The position numbers were made by a program, and so were the translations under genes. DNA of 64,000 bases from Nonomuraea helvata. Lineage in GTDB: Bacteria; Actinomycetota; Actinomycetes; Streptosporangiales; Streptosporangiaceae. The notes beneath the pieces are model-generated. The model was not told where the DNA came from, did no database searches, and saw nothing but the letters and a program-made list of their open reading frames with translations. Each line of letters begins with the position of its first letter. Position 1 is the first letter of the stretch. The DNA lies in the NCBI RefSeq assembly GCF_039535785.1, contig NZ_BAAAXV010000011.1:62001-126000 (forward strand). Direction: 5' to 3'. Shown here one piece after another: positions 54,808-62,953 of this stretch.

Positions 54808-56244
54808 TCACGAGCCGCCGAAGAGCTTCTGCGCCTGCTGGATGACGACCATCACGGTCAGCGCGCCGAAGAAGGCCACCGACCACACCAGCGCGCCCAG
54901 CCGGTACGAGCGCACCTTGATGGCCTCGGGCAGCGACCGCCGGTTGAGGATGATCAGCAGGATCGAGTACACGAACATCATCACGGCCGCGAAGCACGCG
55001 GAGAACACCAGCAGGATGAGCGGCTGGTCGAAGCCCGCCAGCAGGACCGCGATCCCGATCAGGGCCATGGCCCAGACCGTGTAGAAGTAGACCCGGTTCA
55101 CCGAGACGGGCTTGTCACGCAGGTAGACCGTCTTGATCGTGTCGGAGGCCAGCCGCGAGGTGTAGTCGACGATGCCCATGGCCGAGGCGAACAGGGCCAG
55201 CGCCCCGATCACCCAGAACAGCACGCCGAACCACGGGGCGACGACGTCCTGCAGCACCTTGCCCTCGACCTGCAGGAACTGGATGCTGTTGGCCAGCCCC
55301 TCCCGGCCGTTCACGGTGGAGTAGGCCAGCATCGACATGAACGCGATGGTCAGGAACGACACCACGGCGAACGTCCAGGCCTGCTCGATGTTCGCGAAGC
55401 GCCACCACTGCTTCCACCGGGCGAGGTTCTCCTTGGTGGGCGGGAACTGGAAGCCCGTCGAAGCGGCCGCCTCCTCCTGGCCGGTCACGGGGCTGACCAG
55501 GCGCGGCACGTACTGGCCCATGCCGAAGCCCTTGTCACGGATCCAGTTGCTCTGGCAGAGGTTCTGGCCGCCGCCCGCGCCGGCGTACGCGATGGCGCCC
55601 ATCAGCACCGAGAACTCCAGCGGCGGCACGGGGAACCTGGCCCCGACCGTCATGCCCTTGCCCAGCTCGACCCAGCTGTCGGCATTGATCGCGAACAGGA
55701 CCGCGACCACGATCAGCGTCACCACCAGGGCGATCTTCACGAAGATGACCCGTTCGAGCATGGTGTAGATCACCGGCGCCAGCGTCAGGCCGAGCGCGAT
55801 CACGAGAAGCATGCCGATGGCGATCCACCGCACGCTGCCCGCACCCGACCCGGTCAGGTACGTCACCATGGTCGCGGACGTGGTGACCCAGCCCGGCCAG
55901 AGGTTCGAGCAGAGCGTCATCACGACGAAGACCAGGCCCCAGTGTTTCCACATCCGGCTGAACCCGGTGAGCGCGGTCTCGCCGGTGGCCAGCGTGTAGC
56001 GCTCGATCTCCATGTTCAGGAACCACTGCGTGATGATCCCGATCGCGGCTCCCCAGATGAAGATGAGCCCCACTTGGGAGGCGATGTACGGCCAGAGGAT
56101 GAACTCGCCCGACGCCAGCCCCACCCCCGCGCCCACCAGCCCAGGGCCGATGATGCGCCATTTAGATCGAGGAGGTTCGGGCAGGTCGCGGACGGTGACG
56201 GACGGTAGGACTCGCGCAGGAACGGTCGGGGTGTACTCCGCCAT
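54808..56244 (-). CDS. Nramp-related metal transporter without canonical metal motifs
   Basis: A 478-aa membrane protein with about 11 helices resembling actinobacterial Nramp-family proteins. Helix 1 reads IIGPGLVGAGVGLASGEFILWP, where true Nramps have DPGN; helix 6 reads IAYAGAGGGQNLCQSNW, where they have a Met-Pro-His segment. The Asp, Asn and Met ligands for Mn/Fe are thus absent. It may carry another cation or substrate. The ATG has AAGGAGATCC six bases upstream, and TGTAAT about 40 bases before is a possible -10. Confidence 0.8.
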   Translation of the reverse strand: MAEYTPTVPARVLPSVTVRDLPEPPRSKWRIIGPGLVGAGVGLASGEFILWPYIASQVGLIFIWGAAIGIITQWFLNMEIERYTLATGETALTGFSRMWKHWGLVFVVMTLCSNLWPGWVTTSATMVTYLTGSGAGSVRWIAIGMLLVIALGLTLAPVIYTMLERVIFVKIALVVTLIVVAVLFAINADSWVELGKGMTVGARFPVPPLEFSVLMGAIAYAGAGGGQNLCQSNWIRDKGFGMGQYVPRLVSPVTGQEEAAASTGFQFPPTKENLARWKQWWRFANIEQAWTFAVVSFLTIAFMSMLAYSTVNGREGLANSIQFLQVEGKVLQDVVAPWFGVLFWVIGALALFASAMGIVDYTSRLASDTIKTVYLRDKPVSVNRVYFYTVWAMALIGIAVLLAGFDQPLILLVFSACFAAVMMFVYSILLIILNRRSLPEAIKVRSYRLGALVWSVAFFGALTVMVVIQQAQKLFGGS

Positions 56245-56310
56245 GCGGATCTCCTTGCTCAGTGTTGCCTGACCGCCACATTACAGAGACATGAAACGCT
56301 GGTGGAATAG

Positions 56311-57057
56311 CTAGTAAATTCGCTTTACTACGTATTCGCCCCGGTCGGTGAACCCCACGACCCGCCCGCCGTCCTTCATCGACCCGCCAAGGGCCTCGCG
56401 TACGGCCAGCCGCCACGCCTTGGCCGCCGCCGGATCCTCCCGCCGCAGCCGTTCGACGTCGGCCGGCGTCCCCACCAGCACCGCGTCGCCCCGCGCGGCC
56501 CTGGTCACCGGCCACCCGCGCTCGCCGGCGAGCAGGACCTCGCCGGGCGGCGGCTCCTCACGCCGCTCGGGCTCGGTTATCCGCCACATCGCCAGCAACC
56601 GGTCTGAGGCGTCCCCCTCGTTGATCGCGTCGGCCATGTCCCCGTAGAAGTCCTCCAGGTACTCCTCCGGCAGGGCGCCCAGCTTGACCAGGTTGAACCG
56701 GGCGTTCCTGCGTACGAGCGGGTCGAACGTCCACGTGATCCGCTCCAGCCCCCGCGTCAGGCACCAGTCCCGCTGATGCGACTTCAACGCGTACCCGATG
56801 CCCCGCCCGACGGCGGCGCCGGTCACGTGCGAGTGCAGCGCCCCGCCGGCCGCCCTGAACCCGACGGAGGCACCCACCAGCGTGCCTGCCTCGTACGCGC
56901 CCACGACGTAGTTGCCCGTGTGCGCGAAGCCGATCATCAGCTCCATGGTCACGGGCGGGTTGTGCGGCGCGGGATGCCAGATGTCGTCGAAGAGCCGGTA
57001 GACCTCCTGGAACTCGTCGATCTCCCGCAACTCCCTGATCACCAAACCACCACTCAC
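56311..57057 (-). CDS. GNAT-like acetyltransferase, COG3375-type
   Basis: A 248-aa protein. The first 150 residues have GNAT-like strands: VIRELREIDEFQEVYRLFDDIWHP, TGNYVVGAYEAGTLVGASVGF near 48, SHVTGAAVGRGIGYALKSHQRDWCLTRGLERITWTFDPL near 78-115 and NARFNLVKLGALPEEY. The last third is an extra domain ending GEYVVKRIY. Related proteins are found near mycothiol or menaquinone genes, but no role is shown here. The start is a GTG at 57057; the GGAGGG site touches it, so an in-frame TTG or GTG a few codons in is equally possible. Confidence 0.75.
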   Translation of the reverse strand: MSGGLVIRELREIDEFQEVYRLFDDIWHPAPHNPPVTMELMIGFAHTGNYVVGAYEAGTLVGASVGFRAAGGALHSHVTGAAVGRGIGYALKSHQRDWCLTRGLERITWTFDPLVRRNARFNLVKLGALPEEYLEDFYGDMADAINEGDASDRLLAMWRITEPERREEPPPGEVLLAGERGWPVTRAARGDAVLVGTPADVERLRREDPAAAKAWRLAVREALGGSMKDGGRVVGFTDRGEYVVKRIY

Positions 57058-57153
57058 CCCTCCATTTACGCACGGCGGGGCGCAGCACGTTACGGGTGCC
57101 TTCGCGGCTACTCTCAGTAGTCAATCGGATGTCCGTTGATCTCGGAGGTTCCC

Positions 57154-57546
57154 ATGTCGCTCGTGCTCACCGCCGCTCGCGGGCTGGCCGTGCTCGGACT
57201 GTGCGCGACGCCGTTCCTCGCCCCGCCGCCCGCCACCGCCGACGACGACGAGCCGGGCGCGGAGCTGTTCATCACCGTCAGACCGGCGTCGGGCGGCGAG
57301 TACGCGAGGACCCTCACCTGCGACCCGGACGGGGGCCTCCATCCGCGACCGGTGGAGGCGTGCGACGCGCTGCGCGAGGTGGACGGGCACGTCGAGGACC
57401 TCGACGTGGATCCCGGACCGTGCCCGATGATCTGGGACCCGGTGACGGTCGACATCGCCGGCCACTGGCACGGCGAGGACGTCTCGTTCCACCGGCAGTT
57501 CTCCAACAGCTGCGTCGCGGAGCGGAAGCTCGGCCCCCTCGTGTAG
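57154..57546 (+). CDS. Subtilisin-inhibitor-like (SSI family) protease inhibitor
   Basis: Secreted inhibitor of 130 aa. A signal peptide ends near PPATA, leaving about 100 residues. The SSI pattern is clear: TLTCDPDGGLHPRPVEACDAL, then the reactive loop GPCPMIWDPV with predicted P1 Met and P1' Ile, then GHWHGEDVSFHRQFSNSC. Four cysteines allow the two usual disulfides. Members block external subtilisin-like and some metallo-proteases. The ATG at 57154 has CGGAGG five bases upstream; the frame from 57136 is rejected for that reason. Confidence 0.9.
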   Translation: MSLVLTAARGLAVLGLCATPFLAPPPATADDDEPGAELFITVRPASGGEYARTLTCDPDGGLHPRPVEACDALREVDGHVEDLDVDPGPCPMIWDPVTVDIAGHWHGEDVSFHRQFSNSCVAERKLGPLV

Positions 57547-57762
57547 GCGTACGGCCCCCCGGTCGGCGCCATCCGTACGTGGCCCGTGGCGGGTGGCCGC
57601 TGTAATGCGATCGAGGTGGGTGGATGCAACGGAGAGACAAGGAACTCTGAGAATCGCACCGGACGCCACTCGACGCGCAACGGAATCAACCCGACCCGTT
57701 GAGAGCGTCCGGCTCAGCCTTGATTGCGGACGGCGTGCAAAAGGAATGCCGTCAGCGGACGG

Positions 57763-57984
57763 TCAGGCCCACAATGCCCATTTCGGCCCGTAGGTTTCCG
57801 TGTAGACACAGTTGTAGGAGGTCCACCATCCCCACTGGATGCCGAGGTTCCCCCCATTGAGGCAGTCGGAGTAGAGGTAGTAGACGTACCTGATGCTGTC
57901 GGCCTGAGCAGGGGCGGCCCCCACCGATACTGTCAGACCAGCGGCCAGCGCGGCGGCGACGGCCAACGATCGAGCTTTGCCCAT
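57763..57984 (-). CDS. Small secreted aromatic-rich peptide
   Basis: A 73-aa precursor with AAAGGAGA five bases before its ATG. Signal peptide MGKARSLAVAAALAAGL to AQA, leaving a mature peptide of about 45 residues. Twelve of those are Tyr or Trp, and two Cys 17 residues apart could form a disulfide. I do not recognise a family. The size, secretion and composition would fit a bacteriocin-like or surface-active peptide, or one of the many uncharacterised small secreted proteins of actinomycetes. No immunity or processing gene is adjacent. Confidence 0.7.
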   Translation of the reverse strand: MGKARSLAVAAALAAGLTVSVGAAPAQADSIRYVYYLYSDCLNGGNLGIQWGWWTSYNCVYTETYGPKWALWA

Positions 57985-58433
57985 GGACTCTCCTTTGGGA
58001 TCCGCGACGGACATCCCAGAAATCATGGCAGCGCCGCCCGTCTCCGACGAGCCCCGAAGTTCTCAAGGCGCTCTTGAGCAATCGTGAGCTTGCCAGAGAA
58101 CGCAATACGCTTCGGAGATCTCTGAAACTTTCACGTGCATGACGCCGATTCGCCACGACGGGCACCCGAGCCAATGACCGCAATCAAGGATCCGACCGAC
58201 GCCGATCCGGGAGGGCGCCATTCCCGGCACGATCGTCTGCACCGCATCGCTGTCCGCCCAGCTGACGGCCGCCTGCGCGGCTGTACTCGTGCGACAGGGC
58301 CGGCCGGCCACCGAATCGACTTTGGCGCCTGCGGGGTGGGGGCGCGGCAGGCGCCGCACTTGATGGTGATCTCACACCTGGCCGCGGAGAGCAGGCCGGC
58401 TCGCCGGCTGCCGTCCGCGGCCGATCATGTGCG
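57985..58433. other. Gap without a convincing gene
   Basis: A 449-base gap. It must contain the promoter of the secreted peptide gene. One plus frame ending at 58358 (AIPGTIVCTASLSAQLTAACAAVLV) reads like protein but has no start codon, so it may be a fragment of a lost gene. Nothing else is supported. Confidence 0.5.
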
Positions 58434-58598
58434 CTAGATGTGCTCGGCCGGGTTCGCCGGGAGGTAGAAGTTCCAGCTCCCGTGTCCCTCGTGCGCGCCG
58501 CCCCCGGCGCAGTGGCCGTTGTCGGGCCGGCCGTTCCACCAGAGGCAGTAGCACTTGTTGCAGAACCGCCAGTTGTCCTGCTGCGTCGTCGGCGCCAT
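58434..58598 (-). CDS. Small Cys-rich protein
   Basis: A 54-aa protein with an AGGAGGAGAC ribosome site at its ATG. The core NWRFCNKCYCLWWNGRPDNGHCAGGGAHEGHGSWNFYLP matches single units of a repeated actinobacterial domain (W-R-F-C-x-K-C ... G-x-C-x-x-G-G-x-H). The CxxC plus a later Cys and His suggests a zinc or redox site. Usually several units are in tandem; here there is one. Function unknown. Confidence 0.75.
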   Translation of the reverse strand: MAPTTQQDNWRFCNKCYCLWWNGRPDNGHCAGGGAHEGHGSWNFYLPANPAEHI

Positions 58599-58809
58599 GT
58601 CTCCTCCTGCGATGTCGAGACCGGTGTGCTGTCCGGCCACAGTCAGTGTCGGACGGGACGCAGAGCGTGCGTATCCCTAGAAGTGGGGGATGACGCCGAC
58701 CGGTTTTCGTGCGTACCAGACGAGTGGGACGCCGGTACGCGGACAGGCTTCCCCCGCAACTCGCGGCGCGGGGAGCACGAGATCCGGGTAGCCCTCGATC
58801 CGCCGGCGG

Positions 58810-59838
58810 TCATACCAGTCGTTCGCCCAGGAAGCGGTGCACGTTGCCGCCGATGATCTTCAGGACGTCCTTCTCCGGGACGCCGCGGGCGACCAGGCCC
58901 TCGGTGACCATGGGCAGCCCCGACGGCCCCTCCAGGCCGGCGACGGCCAGCTTCGGGTTGACGCCTCTCGCGTTGACGCCCTCGCAGCACGGCGGCGTCA
59001 GGTCGTCCATGACCTCCCGGATGAAGTCCGGACCCAGGCCGACGTGGTCGATCCCGGCCACGGACGCGATGTGCTCGATGTGGTCGAGCAGGCGGTCGAG
59101 CGTCATGTCCTCCTCGCGCTCGGCGAGGAAGGGGGCCAGGAAGTTGACGCAGATCACGCCGCCCGTGGCGGCCACCCCGCGAAGCTGGTCGTCGGTGAGG
59201 TTGCGGTGGTGGTCGCGCAGCGCCCGGGCGGAGGAGTGGGTGGCCATGACCGGTTTGGTGGCCAGCTCCAGGACGTGCGCCACGCCGGAGGCTCCCAGAT
59301 GGGAGATGTCGAAGACGATGCCGAGCCGCTCCATCTCCTGCAGCGCCGCCACGCCGTGGGACGTCAGGCCGCTGCCCGTGGCGTCCTCACCGCTGCCGTC
59401 GGCCAGCGGCGTACGGCCGAAGTGGGCGATGGACGCCACCCGCACGCCCAGCCGGTGGACGGTAGAGATCAGCTCCACGTTCGCGTCGATCCCCGGCATG
59501 CTCTCCAGCGCGATCACCAGTGCGATCTTGCCCTCGTCGATTGCCCGGTCGATGTCGGCGGCGTCCAGACAGATGCGGACGTAGTCAGAGTTTCCCTCGG
59601 CCAGCACGTGCGCGCACTCGATCATGCGCAGCGTCTGCCGCAGCGCGCCCTCCGGCCGGTACTGGTCGTCGATGAAGACCGGCAGGATCTGCAGATTCAC
59701 CCCGCCGTCGATGAGCTGGGGCAGCCACCTCTGGCGGAAGAACGAGGCCCACTGCTCAGGCGGCCGCGCGGAGACGGCCATGAGCAGGTCGTTGTGGGTG
59801 TCGGCCACGACCGCGCGCCGGTGCAGGGAAAGGGTCAT
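58810..59838 (-). CDS. Membrane dipeptidase (M19)-family hydrolase
   Basis: A 342-aa zinc dipeptidase-like enzyme. Metal ligands are in ADTHNDL (HxD) near residue 13, the bridging Glu in ALESMPGID near 112, His in DISHLG near 183 and ATHSSARAL near 204, and the acid in GLGPDFIRE near 270. No signal peptide, so probably cytosolic, cleaving dipeptides or beta-lactam-like substrates. The ATG at 59838 starts just before the domain; a TTG 12 codons upstream with GGGGG is possible and would overlap the monooxygenase gene. It lies directly downstream of that gene, likely one operon. Confidence 0.88.
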   Translation of the reverse strand: MTLSLHRRAVVADTHNDLLMAVSARPPEQWASFFRQRWLPQLIDGGVNLQILPVFIDDQYRPEGALRQTLRMIECAHVLAEGNSDYVRICLDAADIDRAIDEGKIALVIALESMPGIDANVELISTVHRLGVRVASIAHFGRTPLADGSGEDATGSGLTSHGVAALQEMERLGIVFDISHLGASGVAHVLELATKPVMATHSSARALRDHHRNLTDDQLRGVAATGGVICVNFLAPFLAEREEDMTLDRLLDHIEHIASVAGIDHVGLGPDFIREVMDDLTPPCCEGVNARGVNPKLAVAGLEGPSGLPMVTEGLVARGVPEKDVLKIIGGNVHRFLGERLV

Positions 59839-59848
59839 GAGTTGGACG

Positions 59849-61315
59849 TTATCGCGCGGGCCGGACTGCTCCAATGCCCCCGGGCTGGACGGGGCGGTAG
59901 GCGGGAGCAGGAGGCCTGGAGGTGAGTTTGCGGTAGAGCGTGGTGGTGCCGGGCCAGTTGTTCGTCACGCGGCCCTCCGGCGTCTTGTACCAGCTCTGGC
60001 ACCCGCCGCCCCACACCATCCGCGTCATCGCCGCGTCGAGCTGCCGGCGCCACGCCGCCATGACCTCGGGGCGCACCTCCATCGGCCCGGTGGCCGACAG
60101 GTGCGGCAGGCAGGACATGACATGCCGCACCTGGCACTCGATCATGAACACGATGGAGTTGTGGCCGAGGTTCGTGTTGGGGCCGTACAGGAGGAAGAGG
60201 TTCGGGAAGTTCGGCATGGATATGCCCAGGTACGCCGCGGCCCCGCCCTTCCACTGCTCCTCGAGCGTCCGTTCGTCGCGGCCCACGACCTCCATCGGCG
60301 CCAGGAACTCGGTGCTCCTGAAGCCGGTGGCGTAAACGATCGTGTCGGCCTCGTACCGGCCCTCGGTGGTCTCGATGCCCTTCGGCGTGATCCGCACGAT
60401 CCCGTCCGTCACGACATCGACATCGGCCCTGGTCAGTGCCGGATAGAAGGTGCTGTCGATGACGACCCGCTTGCAGCCCGGCGGGTAGTCGGGGGTGAGC
60501 TTGGCCCGCAGCGCGGGGTCGGGCACCTGGTCGTGCAGGTGCCGCAGGGCACGCTTCTTGAGCAGCTCCGCGCTCCACCCCTGGGCGAGTGCGGGGTAGA
60601 GAGTGGCCTCGGCGTACCGGTAGATCCACTCGCGGTAGACGCGCTGGAGGCCGGGGACGAAGCGGAACGCGAGCCTGGCCAGCGGCCCGAACGCGGTGTC
60701 CGGCTTCGGGATCACCCAGTTGGGCGTGCGCTGGAAGACGTGCAGATGGCCGGCCTGCTCGGCGACGCGCGGGATGAACTGGGCCGCCGACGACCCGTTC
60801 CCGATCACGGCGACGCGCCGGCCGGTGAGGTCGTGATCGTGGTTCCAGCGCGCGGAGTGGAAGGAGGTGCCTTCGAAATCCGACATTCCGGGAATGTCAG
60901 GGAGGCGGGGGCGGTTGAGCTGGCCCACGCTCATGACCACCACGTCGAACGCCTCGGTACGGCCGCCGCTCGTCACCTGCCACGTCGTGCCGTCGAAGGC
61001 GGCGCGCTCGACCTCGGCGCCGAACCGGATTTTTCGCCTGACGTCGTATTTATCGGCGCAATGTTCAAGATATTCAAGAATTTCGGGCTGCTCCGGGTAA
61101 CGACGCGTCCAGCTCGCGTACTTCTCGAATGAGTACGAGTAGAGATGCGAGGGAATGTCGCACCCCGCCCCCGGATAGCTGTTGTCCCGCCACGTGCCCC
61201 CGAGGCCGTCGGCCTTCTCGAAGACCGTGTACGAGCGGATCCCGGCGCGTTCGAGCTGGATCGCCATGCACAGTCCGCCGAACCCCGCTCCGATGATCGC
61301 CACGCTCGGTGACAT
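59849..61315 (-). CDS. Flavin monooxygenase, Baeyer-Villiger type
   Basis: A 488-aa FAD/NADPH enzyme. FAD motif IIGAGFGGLCMAIQLERAG at residue 7-25, the fingerprint FEGTSFHSARWNHD near 148 (FxGxxxHxxxW), the NADPH motif VIGNGSSAAQFIP near 168 and ATGF near 330 are all present. Such enzymes insert oxygen next to ketones or hydroxylate amines; the substrate is unknown. The ATG at 61315 begins the FAD strand. It is first of two genes on this strand with the M19 dipeptidase and divergent from the Nif3-like gene. Confidence 0.88.
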   Translation of the reverse strand: MSPSVAIIGAGFGGLCMAIQLERAGIRSYTVFEKADGLGGTWRDNSYPGAGCDIPSHLYSYSFEKYASWTRRYPEQPEILEYLEHCADKYDVRRKIRFGAEVERAAFDGTTWQVTSGGRTEAFDVVVMSVGQLNRPRLPDIPGMSDFEGTSFHSARWNHDHDLTGRRVAVIGNGSSAAQFIPRVAEQAGHLHVFQRTPNWVIPKPDTAFGPLARLAFRFVPGLQRVYREWIYRYAEATLYPALAQGWSAELLKKRALRHLHDQVPDPALRAKLTPDYPPGCKRVVIDSTFYPALTRADVDVVTDGIVRITPKGIETTEGRYEADTIVYATGFRSTEFLAPMEVVGRDERTLEEQWKGGAAAYLGISMPNFPNLFLLYGPNTNLGHNSIVFMIECQVRHVMSCLPHLSATGPMEVRPEVMAAWRRQLDAAMTRMVWGGGCQSWYKTPEGRVTNNWPGTTTLYRKLTSRPPAPAYRPVQPGGIGAVRPAR

Positions 61316-61400
61316 GCCGCCCTCCGCAGGTCAGGGTCCACTTACAGTACGCCGAACGCCGTTCCGACGACACCCTCCCCGAGGCCGATAGTCTGCGCAC

Positions 61401-62210
61401 GTGGCTGCTGTGACGTTGACGAACGTGATCGAGGTGCTGGAGGCGGCCTACCCGCCCGCCCGGGCCGAGTCGTGGGACGCCGTGGGGCTGGTGAGCGGAG
61501 ACCCGGCGCAGGAGGTGCGGCGGGTGCTGTTCGCGGTCGACCCGCTCGCGGCCGTGGCCGACGAGGCCCTGGAGTGGGAGGCCGACCTGATCGTCACCCA
61601 CCATCCGCTCTACCTGCGCGGCACCACCAGCGTGGCCGCGACCACGCCCAAGGGCCGCCTGATCCACACCCTGATAAAGAACGACATCGCCCTCTACACC
61701 GCCCACACCAACGCCGACGTGGCCAACCCCGGCGTGTCCGACGCCCTGGCCCGAGCCGTCGGCCTGGTCGACGACCTGGTGCCGCTCCAGCCGTTCCCCG
61801 ACGACCCGTGGCGCGGGCTGGGCCGCATCGGCGAACTGCCCTCGGAGATGACGCTGGGCGAGTTCGCCGCGCAGGCGGCCAAGGGCCTGCCCCGCACGCC
61901 AGGTGGCATCCGCGTGGCGGGTGACCTGTCCCGCCCCGTGACGCGCGTGGCGGTCAGCGGGGGCGCGGGCGATTCGCTCCTCGGTACGGCGAAGGCCGCG
62001 GGGGTCGATGTGTTCCTCACGGCGGACCTGCGGCATCATCCGGCGAGTGAGTTCGTGGAGTCGGGCGGTCCCGCGCTGATGGACGCCGCGCACTGGGCGA
62101 CGGAGTGGCCCTGGCTGGAGAGCGCGGCGTCCATCCTGCGCTCCAGTGGCGTTACCGTTGAAACGCGTGTCTCCGCCACGGTCACCGATGCTTGGACAAG
62201 AGGATATTGA
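61401..62210 (+). CDS. Nif3-like dinuclear metal-centre protein
   Basis: A 269-aa member of the Nif3/YbgI family (GTP cyclohydrolase I type 2 homologue). Metal ligands are in VTHHPLYL near residue 74, YTAHTNAD near 106, and the C-terminal HWATE near 233 with the preceding TADLRHHPA. Function is unknown despite wide conservation. The GTG at 61401 follows GATAGT by about ten bases and has no ribosome site, so it may be leaderless. It opens a three-gene operon. Confidence 0.88.
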   Translation: MAAVTLTNVIEVLEAAYPPARAESWDAVGLVSGDPAQEVRRVLFAVDPLAAVADEALEWEADLIVTHHPLYLRGTTSVAATTPKGRLIHTLIKNDIALYTAHTNADVANPGVSDALARAVGLVDDLVPLQPFPDDPWRGLGRIGELPSEMTLGEFAAQAAKGLPRTPGGIRVAGDLSRPVTRVAVSGGAGDSLLGTAKAAGVDVFLTADLRHHPASEFVESGGPALMDAAHWATEWPWLESAASILRSSGVTVETRVSATVTDAWTRGY

Positions 62211-62212
62211 TC

Positions 62213-62953
62213 ATGAAAGCAGCCCCTGAGGCCCAGAAGAGACTGCTCGACCTGGCAGAGCTCGACTCCGTGATTGATCGGCTGGCGCACCGCCGCCGCA
62301 CCCTGCCCGAGCTTGCCGAGATCGACGAGCGGTCCAAGTCGTACGCCAGGCTCGCGACGCAGGTGATCGAGGCCGAGACCGAGGCCGGTGACCTGGCTCG
62401 CGAGCAGGCCAAGGCCGAGAGCGACGTCGACGCCGTGCGCACCCGTGCCGACCGTGACCAGAAGCGCCTCGACTCCGGCGCCGTGACCTCGCCGCGCGAC
62501 CTGGCCGGTCTGCAGTCGGAGATCGCCTCGCTGCACAAGCGCCAGGGAGACCTGGAAGAGGTCGTTCTGGAGATCATGGAGCGCAAGGAGGCGGCCGACA
62601 CCAAGGTCACCGACCTGATCGCCCAGCGCGACGAGATCGCCGCCGCCCTCGCCACCGCCGAGGCCCGCCGCGACGAGGCGCTCAAGGAGATCGACAAGGA
62701 GTCGGGCGAGGTCCAGGCCCGCCGCGCCACCACCACCGGCGACATCCCCGCCGACCTCCTGGGGCTCTACGAGAAGCTCAAGGGCCAGTACGGCGTGGGC
62801 GCCGCGATGCTGCGCGGCGGCCGGTGCCAGGGCTGCAAGGTGGCCCTGTCCATCGCCGAGATGAACCGCATCAAGGCCGCGCCCCACGACGAGGTGCTCC
62901 GTTGCGACGAGTGCCGCCGCATCCTCGTACGTACGGCAGAGTCAGGGCTGTGA
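62213..62953 (+). CDS. Coiled-coil zinc-ribbon protein (CT398-like)
   Basis: A 246-aa protein with a long antiparallel coiled coil (residues 10-180) and a C-terminal C4 zinc ribbon: RCQGCKVAL near 205 and RCDECRRILVR near 230. It belongs to the PF02591/CT398 type. The ATG at 62213 has AGAGGA eight bases upstream. It lies two bases after the Nif3-like stop and overlaps the next gene by four bases (GTGA). The same trio is adjacent in mycobacteria (Rv2230c-Rv2229c-Rv2228c). Confidence 0.9.
   Translation: MKAAPEAQKRLLDLAELDSVIDRLAHRRRTLPELAEIDERSKSYARLATQVIEAETEAGDLAREQAKAESDVDAVRTRADRDQKRLDSGAVTSPRDLAGLQSEIASLHKRQGDLEEVVLEIMERKEAADTKVTDLIAQRDEIAAALATAEARRDEALKEIDKESGEVQARRATTTGDIPADLLGLYEKLKGQYGVGAAMLRGGRCQGCKVALSIAEMNRIKAAPHDEVLRCDECRRILVRTAESGL

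Noticed and set aside
56312-56330. TAGTAAA-N5-TTTACTA inverted repeat at the end of the acetyltransferase gene
   Set aside because: It lies within the last codons and stop of the gene, is AT-rich and weak, and could be a codon coincidence; not strong enough as a terminator or operator.
58063-58359. Minus-strand 98-codon frame in the 58 kb gap
   Set aside because: No ribosome site, no recognisable protein character, and competing frames look equally good.
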